Notes under the pieces: model-generated
Told to the model about the DNA's origin: nothing
The model's input: the letters and a program-made list of their open reading frames with translations, nothing else
The model's database searches: none
Made by a program: the position numbers and the translations under genes
NCBI GenBank assembly: GCA_017450065.1
Contig: JAFSYI010000083.1
Location: forward strand, 1-64,000
Direction of reading: 5' to 3'
Origin: Lachnospiraceae bacterium
Lineage (GTDB): Bacteria > Bacillota > Clostridia > Lachnospirales > Lachnospiraceae
DNA: 64,000 nucleotides
Shown: one piece after another, positions 35,725 to 45,748 of the stretch
Numbering within the stretch: the first letter of the stretch is position 1
How the letters are laid out: each line of letters begins with the position of its first letter

Positions 35725-36999
35725 ATGAAACCACTTGGAATATATATACACATACCTTTCTGCGTCAGGAAATGCGGATATTGTGACTTCCTGTCCATGC
35801 CCGCAGGGCCGGATATGCATGGCAGATATACTGAAGCGCTGCTTAGGGAGATAAACGGCTGTGAAGGGAAGTTCCGTTTTGACGCGGGAGAGTATGATGT
35901 AAGGACAGTCTATATCGGGGGTGGAACACCGAGCGTTATAGATCCTAAGCATATCAAAAGGATTATCAGGTCACTGGAGAAGGTATTCGGTTTCGGACAG
36001 ATAAACGAAAAAGGAAACCTGAACGGAGACAGGAATGGGAGCAGGCCGGAATATCCTGAAAAAGATATAGAGGTGACGATAGAAGTAAATCCCGGGACCG
36101 TTACCCGGGAAAAGCTTGCTGTATACAGGCAGTCCGGAATAAACAGGCTCAGCATCGGACTTCAGTCAGTCGATGACAGGGAGCTTAAGGCACTTGGGCG
36201 TATACACAGCTACAGTGATTTCGAAAGGACTTACTATGCTGCGAGAGAGGCAGGCTTTGAAAATATAAATGTGGATATCATGACCGCGATACCGTACCAG
36301 ACCATGGAATCCCTGGAAAAAACCATAGATACGCTTGCTGGACTGGATACGCCGCCCGAACATATATCGGCATACAGTCTTATACTCGAAGAGGGAACGC
36401 CGTTCTATGAGAAATATGCGGAAAAGTCCGGTGATGAGACAGAAAACGAAAATGAAGGGGACAGGATAAGACTGCCCGGAGAAGATGAGGAGAGGGCAAT
36501 GTATCACTTCGCAGTGGAGCACCTTGCGAAATACGGTTACTCAAGATATGAGATATCCAATTTCGCAAGACCGGGTCATGAAAGCAGGCATAATACTTCT
36601 TATTGGACCGGAACGGATTATCTTGGTCTTGGCGCAGGTGCATCTTCGCTTATAAACAATGTCAGGTTCAGGAATGAAGCGGAAACGGAAGGATATATGT
36701 GCGATCCGGCTACGACAGACAGGTTCAGTGAGGAGGTAAGGCTTGGCAGATCAGACAGGATCGCAGAATTCATGTTCTTAGGGCTGAGGATGAGCAGGGG
36801 AATATCAGAGGATGAATTCCTGAGCAGATTCGGGATTACAGTGGATGGCTGCTTCGGGAGCGTGCTCACAAAGCTTATACGGGACGGGCTTATTAAACGT
36901 AACGAAGGGAATATAAGCCTGACCGAAGACGGAGTGGATTACGGAAATTACGTATTTTCACGTTTCCTTGAGCCTGCCACGGATGACCGGTCTGCCTGA
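35725..36999 (+). CDS. hemW: HemW-type radical SAM protein (coproporphyrinogen oxidase-like)
   Basis: A 424-residue radical SAM protein. The cysteines 13, 17 and 20 in PFCVRKCGYCDF bind the 4Fe-4S cluster. YIGGGTPS, VEVNPG-like TIEVNPGTVT, RLSIGLQS and the HemN C-terminal domain follow. HemW acts as a heme chaperone rather than as a true oxidase. It is somewhat longer than usual because of two hydrophilic inserts (about residues 98-112 and 225-250). Start ATG 35725 follows aggagag. Its usual Firmicute neighbour lepA is 11 kb upstream. Confidence 0.9.
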   Translation: MKPLGIYIHIPFCVRKCGYCDFLSMPAGPDMHGRYTEALLREINGCEGKFRFDAGEYDVRTVYIGGGTPSVIDPKHIKRIIRSLEKVFGFGQINEKGNLNGDRNGSRPEYPEKDIEVTIEVNPGTVTREKLAVYRQSGINRLSIGLQSVDDRELKALGRIHSYSDFERTYYAAREAGFENINVDIMTAIPYQTMESLEKTIDTLAGLDTPPEHISAYSLILEEGTPFYEKYAEKSGDETENENEGDRIRLPGEDEERAMYHFAVEHLAKYGYSRYEISNFARPGHESRHNTSYWTGTDYLGLGAGASSLINNVRFRNEAETEGYMCDPATTDRFSEEVRLGRSDRIAEFMFLGLRMSRGISEDEFLSRFGITVDGCFGSVLTKLIRDGLIKRNEGNISLTEDGVDYGNYVFSRFLEPATDDRSA

Positions 37000-37068
37000 C
37001 TTTATGTGCCTTAAGATATAACATCCCCGTTCATCCTGTGAATTCCGGCTGTTAACGTAGGAAAAAGG

Positions 37069-37097
37069 TTGTTAATATATCTCAAATCATTTATAAT
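37069..37097 (+). promoter_or_regulatory. Promoter for the GGDEF/EAL gene
   Basis: TTGTTA (37069-37074), 17 bases, TATAAT (37092-37097), followed by a good ribosome site (gtgggggtg, about 37122-37130) before ATG 37136. Confidence 0.75.
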
Positions 37098-37135
37098 CTA
37101 ATTATCCATGTACTGACAAAAGTGGGGGTGCAGCC

Positions 37136-40100
37136 ATGAATAAACTCAACGCAAATCTGTTCCAGAACGCAATGGATCTTAACGACATCATAGTCTTTGA
37201 ATATGATCTCAAAAGAGACGTCATTAATTTTTCCGATAATATAGATAAATATATACCCCAGTCACACAATATAGCATCATTTGTTGCCAATATCAGCGTA
37301 AGAGGCAAGATCCACAGTGATGACATAAGAAAAGCCATATCCTTCTTCACGCTGCCGCCCGAGGACGGAAAGGTCAAGATGGAATATATAAGGTTCCTTG
37401 GTTTTTCCGGAGATTTTTTCTGGTATCAGTTAAAGGGAAGGTTCAGGAACCGGGATGAGTATGAGCTTAACGATAATGTGCTGTACGGGACCATGACATA
37501 TATAGATGATGAGCAGAAACGCGGCAGTGAGGAGCTTGAAAAGAACAAGGATAACCTTACGCATGTTTTCAACGGTGAAGCCTTCAACAGATTAGTGGAT
37601 GAATATCTTCCCACCATGAACAGTGAGGCCATTCCCAACCTTATGCTCGTGGATATAGATGATTACGATGAATGGAAGGAACGCAACACATCCGTCAGCG
37701 CGGACGGGGTGCTGGTTGAGATAGCGAGGATACTTAAGAGGGCGTTCAGGGGATCGGATATAATAGGCCGTGTCGGGAATGACCGGTTCGCCATATTCAT
37801 GAAGGGAATAAGAAATACTTCCATCCTTGAGGAGAGAGCGGCATATGTGAGCCAGACCGTCAGGGACGTATGGAGCGAGCTTGACAGCGTGGTCACCGTG
37901 TCCCTTGGAATTGCGATCATGAACCGTGAAGATGCAAGCGCGCAGTTACTGGGTGAAAGGGCGCTCAGGGCGCTTCAGGATGCAAAGAGAAACGGCAAGG
38001 ATAATTATGTGCTCTATAATGAAAAGATGGAGCGTATCGAACAGGATATAAACCCGATACTTACCACTAAGGAGATGGAGCTTGTTTCCAATATCCTGGA
38101 TCCCATGTGCAGCTGGGCTTATGCAGTTGATGAGAATTATCACGTGCTTTACAGAAACGAGATGCTGGGAGAAAGACTTAACTGTGAGACCGGAGGCCTC
38201 TGTTATGTCCAGAATAAGGGCTATACCGAGCCCTGTCAGGACTGCCCGATAAAACAGATGGGAAACGGTGTGTCCTTATACGATTCGGAGATCTATTCAA
38301 CATCAATGCGCTGTACGGTACAGTCCAGGACAACGCGCATAAGCTTAAGAAACGGAAAGAGCATCTTCCTCATAGCTTCCGTAAAAGAGAATATAAAGAA
38401 GCAGGAGGAGGAAATAAGTGAGAGCAGGATCAGGGTTCAGAATGCAGTGATATCAATGCAGGATATCATATGGGATGTCGATCTTGAGAAGAACAGCTGT
38501 ATAAGGATAAAAGAAGAGAACATAAAGAGCGTCATGGATAAGAGGATAAAGAATTACCAGATGCTCAGGGAATATTTTGCCGAGAATGTAATTTTTTCTG
38601 CGGATAAGGGGACTTTTACGGAGATCACCGATCCCAAATACCTAAGGCAGGAAAGGCTTCTCGGAGATTCGTTTTTGTGCCGTGAGGTGAGGCTTCTCAA
38701 TGTTGAGAATGAATATGAATGGTATAACGTTTATGCGGTCATGCAGGATGAGAACATCCAGCGTGTGCTTATAATTTTCCTTAACGTCAATGAATATATA
38801 AAGCACAGGCTTGAGAACATGGAGACAAAGGTCAAATACGAGATCATGAAGCAGAAGAGTGAAATTCTTAAGGATATGGCTCTTTCCAACGAACGCCATG
38901 AGAATGTAAACGAAATGACCGGAATCCTGGTGTATGAGTATTACGTTGCCGACAGCAGCTATTACTTATGTCCCATGTTTGATGAGATATTCAATATTGA
39001 CAAGAAAGCACTGACGGATGAATGGTCTGTTGTAAACATGCTCACGCCTTACGAGGATGATGAAGAGGATTTCGCGTCATTTATCGAGGAAGTAAAGAGA
39101 TCAAAGCAGACGGTTAAGACAACTGTCAGGCTGTATAACAGGAACAATGTGGCCATATGGTATACGATAATAATCCAGCCTCTTCACGGACTTAACAATA
39201 AGCCGGTAAGGTATCTGGCAACATTCCAGAACGTGGATGCCGAAATGAAGATAAAGGCGGAGATGGAATACAGGGCTGACTTTGATTCGGTTACGGATCT
39301 GTATAAGCCGGATACGTTCTACAAGAAGGTGGAACAGTATGTTCATCTTAACGAAGACAGGAATATGGCGATCCTGTCCGTTGATATTGATAAGTTCAGG
39401 CTTATAAATGACAGATACGGTATTGATGTCGGAAACAAATGTCTTAAGGTCATGGCCGACCAGATCAAGGACATACTACCGAAGACTCTGTATGCCTGCA
39501 GATACCAGGCCGATATGTTCAACATTATCTTAAGCTACGACGGTGAGCAGGAGATCCTTAATTTCATGACAAGGCTGAGCGAGCGTATGAGGAATCATAA
39601 GGATCTGCCCACGCAGATCTCTCTGCTGTACGGTATTTACAAGATCGTAGACACCAACATTCCTGCCAGGCTTATGTGTGACAGGGCACGGGCGGTCAAG
39701 AAGCAGATAAAAGGTACGGCACTCAGTAATTACGCAGTATATGATGATGTTATAAGGCTTAAGATGCGCGAACAGGCGGAGATCGAGAATGAGATGGAGA
39801 AGGCTCTTCTTAATCATGAATTCGAGATGTTCCTCCAGCCTCAGATCAATATCAAAACCGGAAAGATATGCGGAGCCGAGGCTCTTGTAAGATGGAGACA
39901 TCCGGTTAAGGGAATACTGGTACCGGCGCATTTCCTTTCGCTGTTTGAGGACAACGGATTTATTACAAAGCTTGATATTTTCATGTGGGAAGAGGCGTGC
40001 CGATATATCGTGGATCTCCAGGCAAGAGGTATAATGCTTCCCATCTCGGTTAACGTTTCAAGAAGGCACATCGGGGAAACGGATATAGTGGATATGCTGA

Positions 40101-40543
40101 CAGATCTGGTGAAAAAATACGGATTCGAGACCAGATACCTTGAGGTGGAGATAACGGAAAACCTCTTCATGGAGGATGTTACGGAGCTGTTTTCGGATAT
40201 GGGAGAACTTAAGAAGAGAGGCTTTAAGATCCTTATGGATGATTTCGGTTCGGGTTATTCGTCTCTCAACATGCTCCGTACGGCTCCAATAGATACCATG
40301 AAGATCGACAGATTCTTCCTTGATGAGATAATGTCGACGGAAAGAGGCAAGATCATAGTGGAATCCTCAGTACGAATGGCCAAAATGATAGGCCTCGAGG
40401 TTATCGCAGAGGGTGTGGAGACTAAGGAACAGCTTGATTTCCTGGATTCGATCGACTGCGATATAGCTCAGGGGTATTATTACTCAAGACCGATACCGAT
40501 ACCTCAGTTCGAGAGCTTCCTTGAAGATTATTATGCAGGATGA
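37136..40543 (+). CDS. Multi-PAS GGDEF/EAL protein, predicted c-di-GMP phosphodiesterase
   Basis: A 1135-residue cytoplasmic signalling protein without TM segments. The order is PAS-like (1-130), degenerate GGDEF (about 140-300; GNDRF in place of GGDEF), a PAS-like unit with a Cys cluster (about 315-420), two further PAS-like units (about 430-720), degenerate GGDEF (about 730-870; YQADM), and EAL (about 885-1130). The EAL domain keeps the catalytic residues: EALVRW, NVSRRH, EITENLF, DDFGSGYSSL, KIDRFF, EGVET and QGYYYSRP. It should therefore degrade c-di-GMP, with both GGDEF domains acting as regulators. The gene has its own promoter and terminator. Confidence 0.88.
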   Translation: MNKLNANLFQNAMDLNDIIVFEYDLKRDVINFSDNIDKYIPQSHNIASFVANISVRGKIHSDDIRKAISFFTLPPEDGKVKMEYIRFLGFSGDFFWYQLKGRFRNRDEYELNDNVLYGTMTYIDDEQKRGSEELEKNKDNLTHVFNGEAFNRLVDEYLPTMNSEAIPNLMLVDIDDYDEWKERNTSVSADGVLVEIARILKRAFRGSDIIGRVGNDRFAIFMKGIRNTSILEERAAYVSQTVRDVWSELDSVVTVSLGIAIMNREDASAQLLGERALRALQDAKRNGKDNYVLYNEKMERIEQDINPILTTKEMELVSNILDPMCSWAYAVDENYHVLYRNEMLGERLNCETGGLCYVQNKGYTEPCQDCPIKQMGNGVSLYDSEIYSTSMRCTVQSRTTRISLRNGKSIFLIASVKENIKKQEEEISESRIRVQNAVISMQDIIWDVDLEKNSCIRIKEENIKSVMDKRIKNYQMLREYFAENVIFSADKGTFTEITDPKYLRQERLLGDSFLCREVRLLNVENEYEWYNVYAVMQDENIQRVLIIFLNVNEYIKHRLENMETKVKYEIMKQKSEILKDMALSNERHENVNEMTGILVYEYYVADSSYYLCPMFDEIFNIDKKALTDEWSVVNMLTPYEDDEEDFASFIEEVKRSKQTVKTTVRLYNRNNVAIWYTIIIQPLHGLNNKPVRYLATFQNVDAEMKIKAEMEYRADFDSVTDLYKPDTFYKKVEQYVHLNEDRNMAILSVDIDKFRLINDRYGIDVGNKCLKVMADQIKDILPKTLYACRYQADMFNIILSYDGEQEILNFMTRLSERMRNHKDLPTQISLLYGIYKIVDTNIPARLMCDRARAVKKQIKGTALSNYAVYDDVIRLKMREQAEIENEMEKALLNHEFEMFLQPQINIKTGKICGAEALVRWRHPVKGILVPAHFLSLFEDNGFITKLDIFMWEEACRYIVDLQARGIMLPISVNVSRRHIGETDIVDMLTDLVKKYGFETRYLEVEITENLFMEDVTELFSDMGELKKRGFKILMDDFGSGYSSLNMLRTAPIDTMKIDRFFLDEIMSTERGKIIVESSVRMAKMIGLEVIAEGVETKEQLDFLDSIDCDIAQGYYYSRPIPIPQFESFLEDYYAG

Positions 40544-40558
40544 CCGGGGTTTGGAACC

Positions 40559-40593
40559 AAAGGGACGAAAGCTTATTTCGTCCCTTTACTTTT
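40559..40593 (+). terminator. Rho-independent terminator after the GGDEF/EAL gene
   Basis: Perfect 12-bp stem (arms 40559-40570 and 40576-40587), 5-nt loop, then ACTTTTT. It lies 16 bases after the stop codon. Confidence 0.92.
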
Positions 40594-40723
40594 TCCGGTA
40601 TTTATAATATAATCTCAGAGCACATATAATTCACAGGATTGAACGGAAGAAGAGACTCATGCACAGGGAGAGTCAAACGGAACGTTCATGTCTTTGTATT
40701 TAATTCCCACCTGGTAAATTAAC

Positions 40724-40739
40724 GTAACCGGACGGTTAC
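40724..40739 (+). promoter_or_regulatory. Palindrome upstream of the comM-like gene
   Basis: GTAACCG-GA-CGGTTAC is a perfect 7-bp inverted repeat with a 2-base centre, about 45 bases before the comM-like start. It could be an operator. The spacing is too tight for a stable RNA hairpin. The rest of the gap shows isolated TATAAT hexamers (40603, 40625) without -35 partners. Confidence 0.4.
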
Positions 40740-40784
40740 ACGGACTATGAAAATCTCAGATGATGAGAAGAATATGGAGGAATG

Positions 40785-42305
40785 ATGCTTAGCAGCGTAT
40801 TGTCATTCGGCATCCACGGGATAGAAGGCTTCTGTGTTAAGGTGGAGGCTGACATTTCCGATGGTATGCCTATGTTTGAGCTTGTCGGTTATTTATCCGG
40901 TGAGGTCAGGGAAGCAAGAGAGAGGGTCAGGACGGCGTTAAAGAACAAGGGCTTTACATTCCCGGTTAAACGTATTACCGTTAATCTTTCGCCGGGAAAT
41001 ATAAGAAAACAGGGAACCGGATATGATCTGCCCATGGCAGTTGCGATACTGTCTGCCATGGGAGAGGTCAGGGAGGAAATCCCACGTGATACCATCATAC
41101 TGGGCGAGCTTATGTTAAACGGGGATGTGACCGGAATAAACGGTATACTGCCTATGGTCATAAAGGCAAGGAGCATGGGGATAAGAAGATGCATAATACC
41201 CTATGAAAACCGGGAAGAGGGAGCGATGGCCGATGATGTGGATATTATAGGGGTTCACGATATAAGGGAGATCGTTGAATACCTTAACGGAGAGCTTGAT
41301 GTAAAACCATGCGGGAGTATAAGTACCGAAACGGGGAACGGGATATCATATGGCGGCTGTGACCTTAAATATGTGAAGGGCCAGAAGGTTGCGAGAAGGG
41401 GACTGGAGATAGCGGCAGGTGGAATGCATAACATGCTGATGGTCGGGGCGCCCGGAGCCGGTAAATCAATGCTGGCCAAATGCATCCCGACGATCCTTCC
41501 GCCTCTTACCAAGGAGGAGGCACTTGAGGTCCTCAGTATATACTCTGTTGCCGGTCTGCTCAAAAGCTCGGGGCGCCTTATGAGAGAAAGACCTTTTGTA
41601 AGCCCGCATCATACGGTGACGGATGTGGCAATGACCGGAGGAGGAGTGTATCCGAGACCGGGTAATATATCACTGGCACACCGCGGTGTTCTGTTCCTGG
41701 ATGAGATGGCTGAATTCTCAAGATACACCCTGGAGGTGCTGCGTCAGCCGCTTGAGGACAGGAGCATCACCGTTGCGAGAAATCAGGGAACCTATGTATT
41801 TCCGGCCGATTTCATGCTTGTCGGGGCAATGAATCCGTGTCCGTGCGGAGCATATCCGGATCTGAGCAGATGTACCTGCACGGTCCCTCAAAGGAAACGG
41901 TATCTTAACAGGCTCAGCAGACCGCTTCTTGACAGAATGGATATATGCGTTGATGTTGAGAGGCTGTCCTATGAGTGCATGATGGACGAGAAGCTCTCGG
42001 AAGCGTCCGGGGATGTAAGGAAAAGGGTTATTGCAGCTCATGAACGGCAGAGGATGAGGTTTGAGGGGAGCGGGATCCTGTTTAATTCCCAGATGGGAGC
42101 GGAAGAAACCGGGAGATTCTGCAGATTGCCGGATGATGTAAGGGAATGGTTTTCGGATGCTCTGGAACGTTTGGATATATCGGCCAGATCATATAACAAG
42201 ATACTAAAGGTGGCAAGAACAATAGCCGATATTGCGGGCGCGGATGATATAGAAAAGGAACATCTGAGCGAAGCCATGTTTCTGAATAATTCATATATAA
42301 TATAG
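40785..42305 (+). CDS. comM: YifB/ComM family Mg-chelatase-like AAA+ ATPase
   Basis: AAA+ protein of 507 residues. ComM acts as a branch-migration helicase in natural transformation in Gram-negative bacteria; the Firmicute role is less certain. The N-terminal ChlI-like domain covers 1-190. Walker A is GAPGAGKS near 220, Walker B LFLDEMAEF near 301, and the Cys-rich NPCPCGAYPD...CTC near 350 is typical of YifB. Of the two adjacent ATGs (40782, 40785), the second leaves better spacing from ggagg. The dprA gene follows 13 bases later, a common pairing. Confidence 0.88.
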   Translation: MLSSVLSFGIHGIEGFCVKVEADISDGMPMFELVGYLSGEVREARERVRTALKNKGFTFPVKRITVNLSPGNIRKQGTGYDLPMAVAILSAMGEVREEIPRDTIILGELMLNGDVTGINGILPMVIKARSMGIRRCIIPYENREEGAMADDVDIIGVHDIREIVEYLNGELDVKPCGSISTETGNGISYGGCDLKYVKGQKVARRGLEIAAGGMHNMLMVGAPGAGKSMLAKCIPTILPPLTKEEALEVLSIYSVAGLLKSSGRLMRERPFVSPHHTVTDVAMTGGGVYPRPGNISLAHRGVLFLDEMAEFSRYTLEVLRQPLEDRSITVARNQGTYVFPADFMLVGAMNPCPCGAYPDLSRCTCTVPQRKRYLNRLSRPLLDRMDICVDVERLSYECMMDEKLSEASGDVRKRVIAAHERQRMRFEGSGILFNSQMGAEETGRFCRLPDDVREWFSDALERLDISARSYNKILKVARTIADIAGADDIEKEHLSEAMFLNNSYII

Positions 42306-42318
42306 AAGGAGAACACTT

Positions 42319-43431
42319 ATGGATGATACCGAACAGATAAAATATGACTACTGGTGGGCGGGCATGGACAGAGCCTGTCCGGGAAGCGTCAGGAAGACAG
42401 CACTGTCCGCGGGCGGGACTAAAAGACTGTATGAGATGGACCGTGAGGAGCTTATCACTATAGAAGGGATAAGTGAAAAATATGCGGAGGACATAATAAG
42501 AAAGAGACAGAACTGGGATATTGATGCGGAATATGAGAAGCTGCTTGGAATGGATATCGGATTTATACCGTATTATGACGACCGGTATCCCAGGCGGCTT
42601 AAGAGGACACAGGGGTATCCCTTCGGCCTTTTCTGTATGGGAAGTCTCCCGGAGGATGACGTATACTGTGTTGCCGTTATCGGCGCGAGGAACTGCTCGG
42701 AATACGGAAGGATGATGGCAAGACGCTTATCTTCGGATCTTGCGGGATACGGCGTGGCGATCGTCAGCGGAATGGCCTACGGGATTGACGGAATATCACA
42801 GGAGGCGGCGCTTAATGCAGGGGGAAGGAGCTATGCTGTGCTGGGATGCGGGGTCAACACCTGCTATCCCGCATCAAACAGGGTGCTGTATGAAAGATTA
42901 AAGGAGAATGGAGGAGTATTGTCCGAATACGGGATATATACCAGACCGTCGGCAAGACTGTTTCCTCCAAGAAACAGGATAATAAGCGGTCTTGCGGATA
43001 TCCTGCTGGTAGTAGAGGCAAGGGAGAAGAGCGGAACGATGATAACCGTGGACATGGCGCTTGAACAGGGAAGGGAGGTTACGGTTGTCCCGGGACGGAT
43101 AACGGATCCCTTAAGCACGGGCTGCAATAAGCTTATAAAGCAGGGAGCCATGCCTGTGCTAAGTGCGGAAGACATAATGTACATGCTCGATGAATCATTT
43201 GACAACAACAGGAAAACGAGAAAGCGGCCGGAGGTTAAGCTTGAGAAGAACGAAAAGAGGGTTTACGAGCTTCTTGAACCTTATGCAAGGAGTATTGGCG
43301 ATATTTCCGAAGCTTCAGGTCTTGAACTTAAGGATGTTATCTGCTCTCTTGTAGAGCTTGGCATCAAGGGTCTGGCCGCTGAAACGGGCAAAGGATATTA
43401 TGTCCGTACGAGGGACTGTTCAGCCGTATGA
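42319..43431 (+). CDS. dprA: DNA-processing protein DprA
   Basis: Rossmann-fold single-stranded DNA-binding protein that loads RecA on incoming DNA during transformation. The protein has 370 residues. A helix-hairpin-helix region (YEMDREELITIEGIS) lies at the N-terminus. The DprA domain has GARNCSEYG near 122, SGMAYGIDG, FPPRNRIISGL and KSGTMITVDMALEQGR. A winged-helix domain closes the C-terminus (about 305-365). It sits between comM and topA, matching the Bacillus smf-topA order. Confidence 0.93.
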   Translation: MDDTEQIKYDYWWAGMDRACPGSVRKTALSAGGTKRLYEMDREELITIEGISEKYAEDIIRKRQNWDIDAEYEKLLGMDIGFIPYYDDRYPRRLKRTQGYPFGLFCMGSLPEDDVYCVAVIGARNCSEYGRMMARRLSSDLAGYGVAIVSGMAYGIDGISQEAALNAGGRSYAVLGCGVNTCYPASNRVLYERLKENGGVLSEYGIYTRPSARLFPPRNRIISGLADILLVVEAREKSGTMITVDMALEQGREVTVVPGRITDPLSTGCNKLIKQGAMPVLSAEDIMYMLDESFDNNRKTRKRPEVKLEKNEKRVYELLEPYARSIGDISEASGLELKDVICSLVELGIKGLAAETGKGYYVRTRDCSAV

Positions 43432-43561
43432 GAACCTGTATTGCGGGGGATGAAACCGGTACCGGACATCAGGAAAACGGAGAGAGGACGGAAAGAGGGT
43501 TGAGATTTTTATCTTGAAATTCAATTTCTTTTATGATATGGTAGGGCTTGTTTAATGTCAT

Positions 43562-43584
43562 GACCGGCCCGGGACTTACCGGTC
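43562..43584 (+). other. Short inverted repeat in the topA leader
   Basis: GACCGG and CCGGTC arms flank an 11-nt GC-rich loop about 45 bases before topA. The 200-base dprA-topA gap also holds a 13-base palindrome, GAAATT-C-AATTTC (about 43516-43528). No clear promoter is seen. Confidence 0.35.
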
Positions 43585-43630
43585 AGACAGATGAAGAAAT
43601 ACTGGATAAGCTTTAGCATGAGGAAGAAAT

Positions 43631-45703
43631 ATGAGTAAGAATCTTGTTATAGTCGAGTCGCCGGCTAAGGTTAAGACGATCAAAAAGTTTCTGGGATCCA
43701 ATTATGAGGTAATGGCCAGCAACGGCCACGTGAGAGATCTGCCAAAGAGCAGTCTGGGCGTGGATGTGGAACATGATTATGAACCCAGGTATATAACGAT
43801 CAGAGGAAAGGGTGACCTGGTTGCCTCGCTTAAGAAGGAAGTGAAGAAGGCGGATAAGATCTATCTTGCAACCGACCCTGACCGTGAGGGAGAAGCCATA
43901 TCGTGGCATCTTATTTATGCACTGAAGCTTGAGAATAAGAAGGTGTACAGAATAACCTTTAATGAGATCACCAAATCCGCGGTTAAGGAGTCTCTGAAAA
44001 ACGCAAGAAGCATTGATATGAATCTTGTTGATGCGCAGCAGGCGAGACGTATACTTGACAGAATGGTCGGGTACAGGATATCGCCGCTTCTGTGGGCCAA
44101 GGTTAAGAGAGGCTTAAGTGCCGGAAGAGTACAGTCCGTCGCGCTCAGGATAATCTGTGAGCGGGAGGACGAGATAAATGCGTTTATTCCGCGTGAATAC
44201 TGGACGCTTGGCGTTAATCTTACCCCTGAGGGGATGAAGAAACCTTTCGCAGCTCATTATACCGGAAGCAGTGAAAAGGCCGGGGAGATATCTTCGAAGA
44301 AAGAGCTTGATTCCGTAATAGAGGATATTAAGAACGAAACCTTTAAAATAACCGAAATTAAAAAGGGAGAGAGGATAAGGAAGCAGCCGCTTCCGTTTAC
44401 AACCTCAACGTTACAGCAGGAGGCCAGCAAGGTCCTGAACTTCTCCACGCAGAAGACCATGAGATTGGCACAGCAGCTGTATGAGGGAATCGACATAAAG
44501 GGAAACGGAACGGTCGGCGTAATAACCTATCTCAGAACCGATTCAACCCGTGTCGCGGACGAAGCGGCAGCAGGCGCCAGGGAATATATAAAAGAAAAAT
44601 ACGGTGAAGCATATGCAGGTGAGCAGACAGCCGGCGGAAAGACCGGGAAGAAGATACAGGATGCTCATGAAGCAATAAGACCGACGGATATCAACAGGAC
44701 TCCCGAAGTACTTAAGGAATCACTTACAAGAGACCAGTACAGACTGTATACGCTTATCTGGAAACGTTTTGCGGCAAGCATGATGCAGCCTGCAAGATAT
44801 GAAACCAGGGCAGTGGTCATTGAGTCGGGCGGTCACAGGTTCAGGTCTTCCGCTTCAAAGCCTGTCTTTGACGGATTCATGTGCGTATACACGCAGGATG
44901 ATGACAAAGAGGCGTCAGAGGACAGGTTACCTGAGGAAATAAGCAAGGATTCGGTACTGACGCTTGCAGATATTGATGAAAAGCAGCATTTTACGCAGCC
45001 ACCTGCCCATTATACCGAGGCTACGCTTGTAAGGGCAATGGAAGAGCTGGGTATCGGACGTCCTTCGACCTATGCACCGACGATAACAACCATCCTTGCG
45101 AGAAGATATGTTATAAAAGAGGGCAGGAATCTTTTCGTGACAGAGCTTGGCGAAGTGGTGAACCGTATGATGGTTGAGGCTTTTCCGAGTATAGTGGATA
45201 AGGATTTTACGGCTAATCTGGAAATGCTTCTTGATAATGTTGAAGAAGGAACCGTAGACTGGAAAACGATTATCAGGAATTTCTATCCCGATCTTGATGA
45301 GGCTGTGGTGGAAGCCGAGAAGGAGCTTCAGAAGGTAGAGATAAGGGATGAGGTCACAGACGAGATATGTGATGTGTGCGGAAGGAACATGGTGCTGAAA
45401 TACGGGCCGCACGGTAAGTTCCTTGCCTGTCCGGGATTCCCGGAGTGCAGGAACACCAAGCCTTATCTTGAGAAGATCGGTATCAAATGTCCCAAATGCG
45501 GTAAAGATATTGTTGTCAGAAAGACCAAAAAGGGCAGAAGATTCTATGGGTGTGAGGACGGGCAGAACTGCGAGTTTATGTCATGGCAGCGTCCGTCGGC
45601 TGTTAAATGCAGCAAGTGCGGCGGCATGACGGTTGAAAAAGGATCGAGGCTTCAGTGTATAGATCCGGAATGCGGAAACATTATGGATAAGCCAAAGGCT
45701 TAA
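43631..45703 (+). CDS. topA: DNA topoisomerase I
   Basis: Type IA topoisomerase that relaxes negative supercoils. The protein has 690 residues. The Toprim domain has IVESPAKVKTIKKFLG and TDPDREGEAISWH. The catalytic tyrosine is Tyr300 in GVITYLRTDST. The C-terminus (from about 580) carries three zinc-ribbon units (CDVCG...CPGFPEC, CPKCG...CEDGQNC, CSKCG...CIDPEC). ATG 43631 follows gaggaagaa. It precedes codY, as in Bacillus, but without the trmFO-xerC-clpQY genes in between. Confidence 0.96.
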   Translation: MSKNLVIVESPAKVKTIKKFLGSNYEVMASNGHVRDLPKSSLGVDVEHDYEPRYITIRGKGDLVASLKKEVKKADKIYLATDPDREGEAISWHLIYALKLENKKVYRITFNEITKSAVKESLKNARSIDMNLVDAQQARRILDRMVGYRISPLLWAKVKRGLSAGRVQSVALRIICEREDEINAFIPREYWTLGVNLTPEGMKKPFAAHYTGSSEKAGEISSKKELDSVIEDIKNETFKITEIKKGERIRKQPLPFTTSTLQQEASKVLNFSTQKTMRLAQQLYEGIDIKGNGTVGVITYLRTDSTRVADEAAAGAREYIKEKYGEAYAGEQTAGGKTGKKIQDAHEAIRPTDINRTPEVLKESLTRDQYRLYTLIWKRFAASMMQPARYETRAVVIESGGHRFRSSASKPVFDGFMCVYTQDDDKEASEDRLPEEISKDSVLTLADIDEKQHFTQPPAHYTEATLVRAMEELGIGRPSTYAPTITTILARRYVIKEGRNLFVTELGEVVNRMMVEAFPSIVDKDFTANLEMLLDNVEEGTVDWKTIIRNFYPDLDEAVVEAEKELQKVEIRDEVTDEICDVCGRNMVLKYGPHGKFLACPGFPECRNTKPYLEKIGIKCPKCGKDIVVRKTKKGRRFYGCEDGQNCEFMSWQRPSAVKCSKCGGMTVEKGSRLQCIDPECGNIMDKPKA

Positions 45704-45748
45704 AGCTGTATATGAATGTGAGTTCTGAATAGTTCACGCACGAGAACA

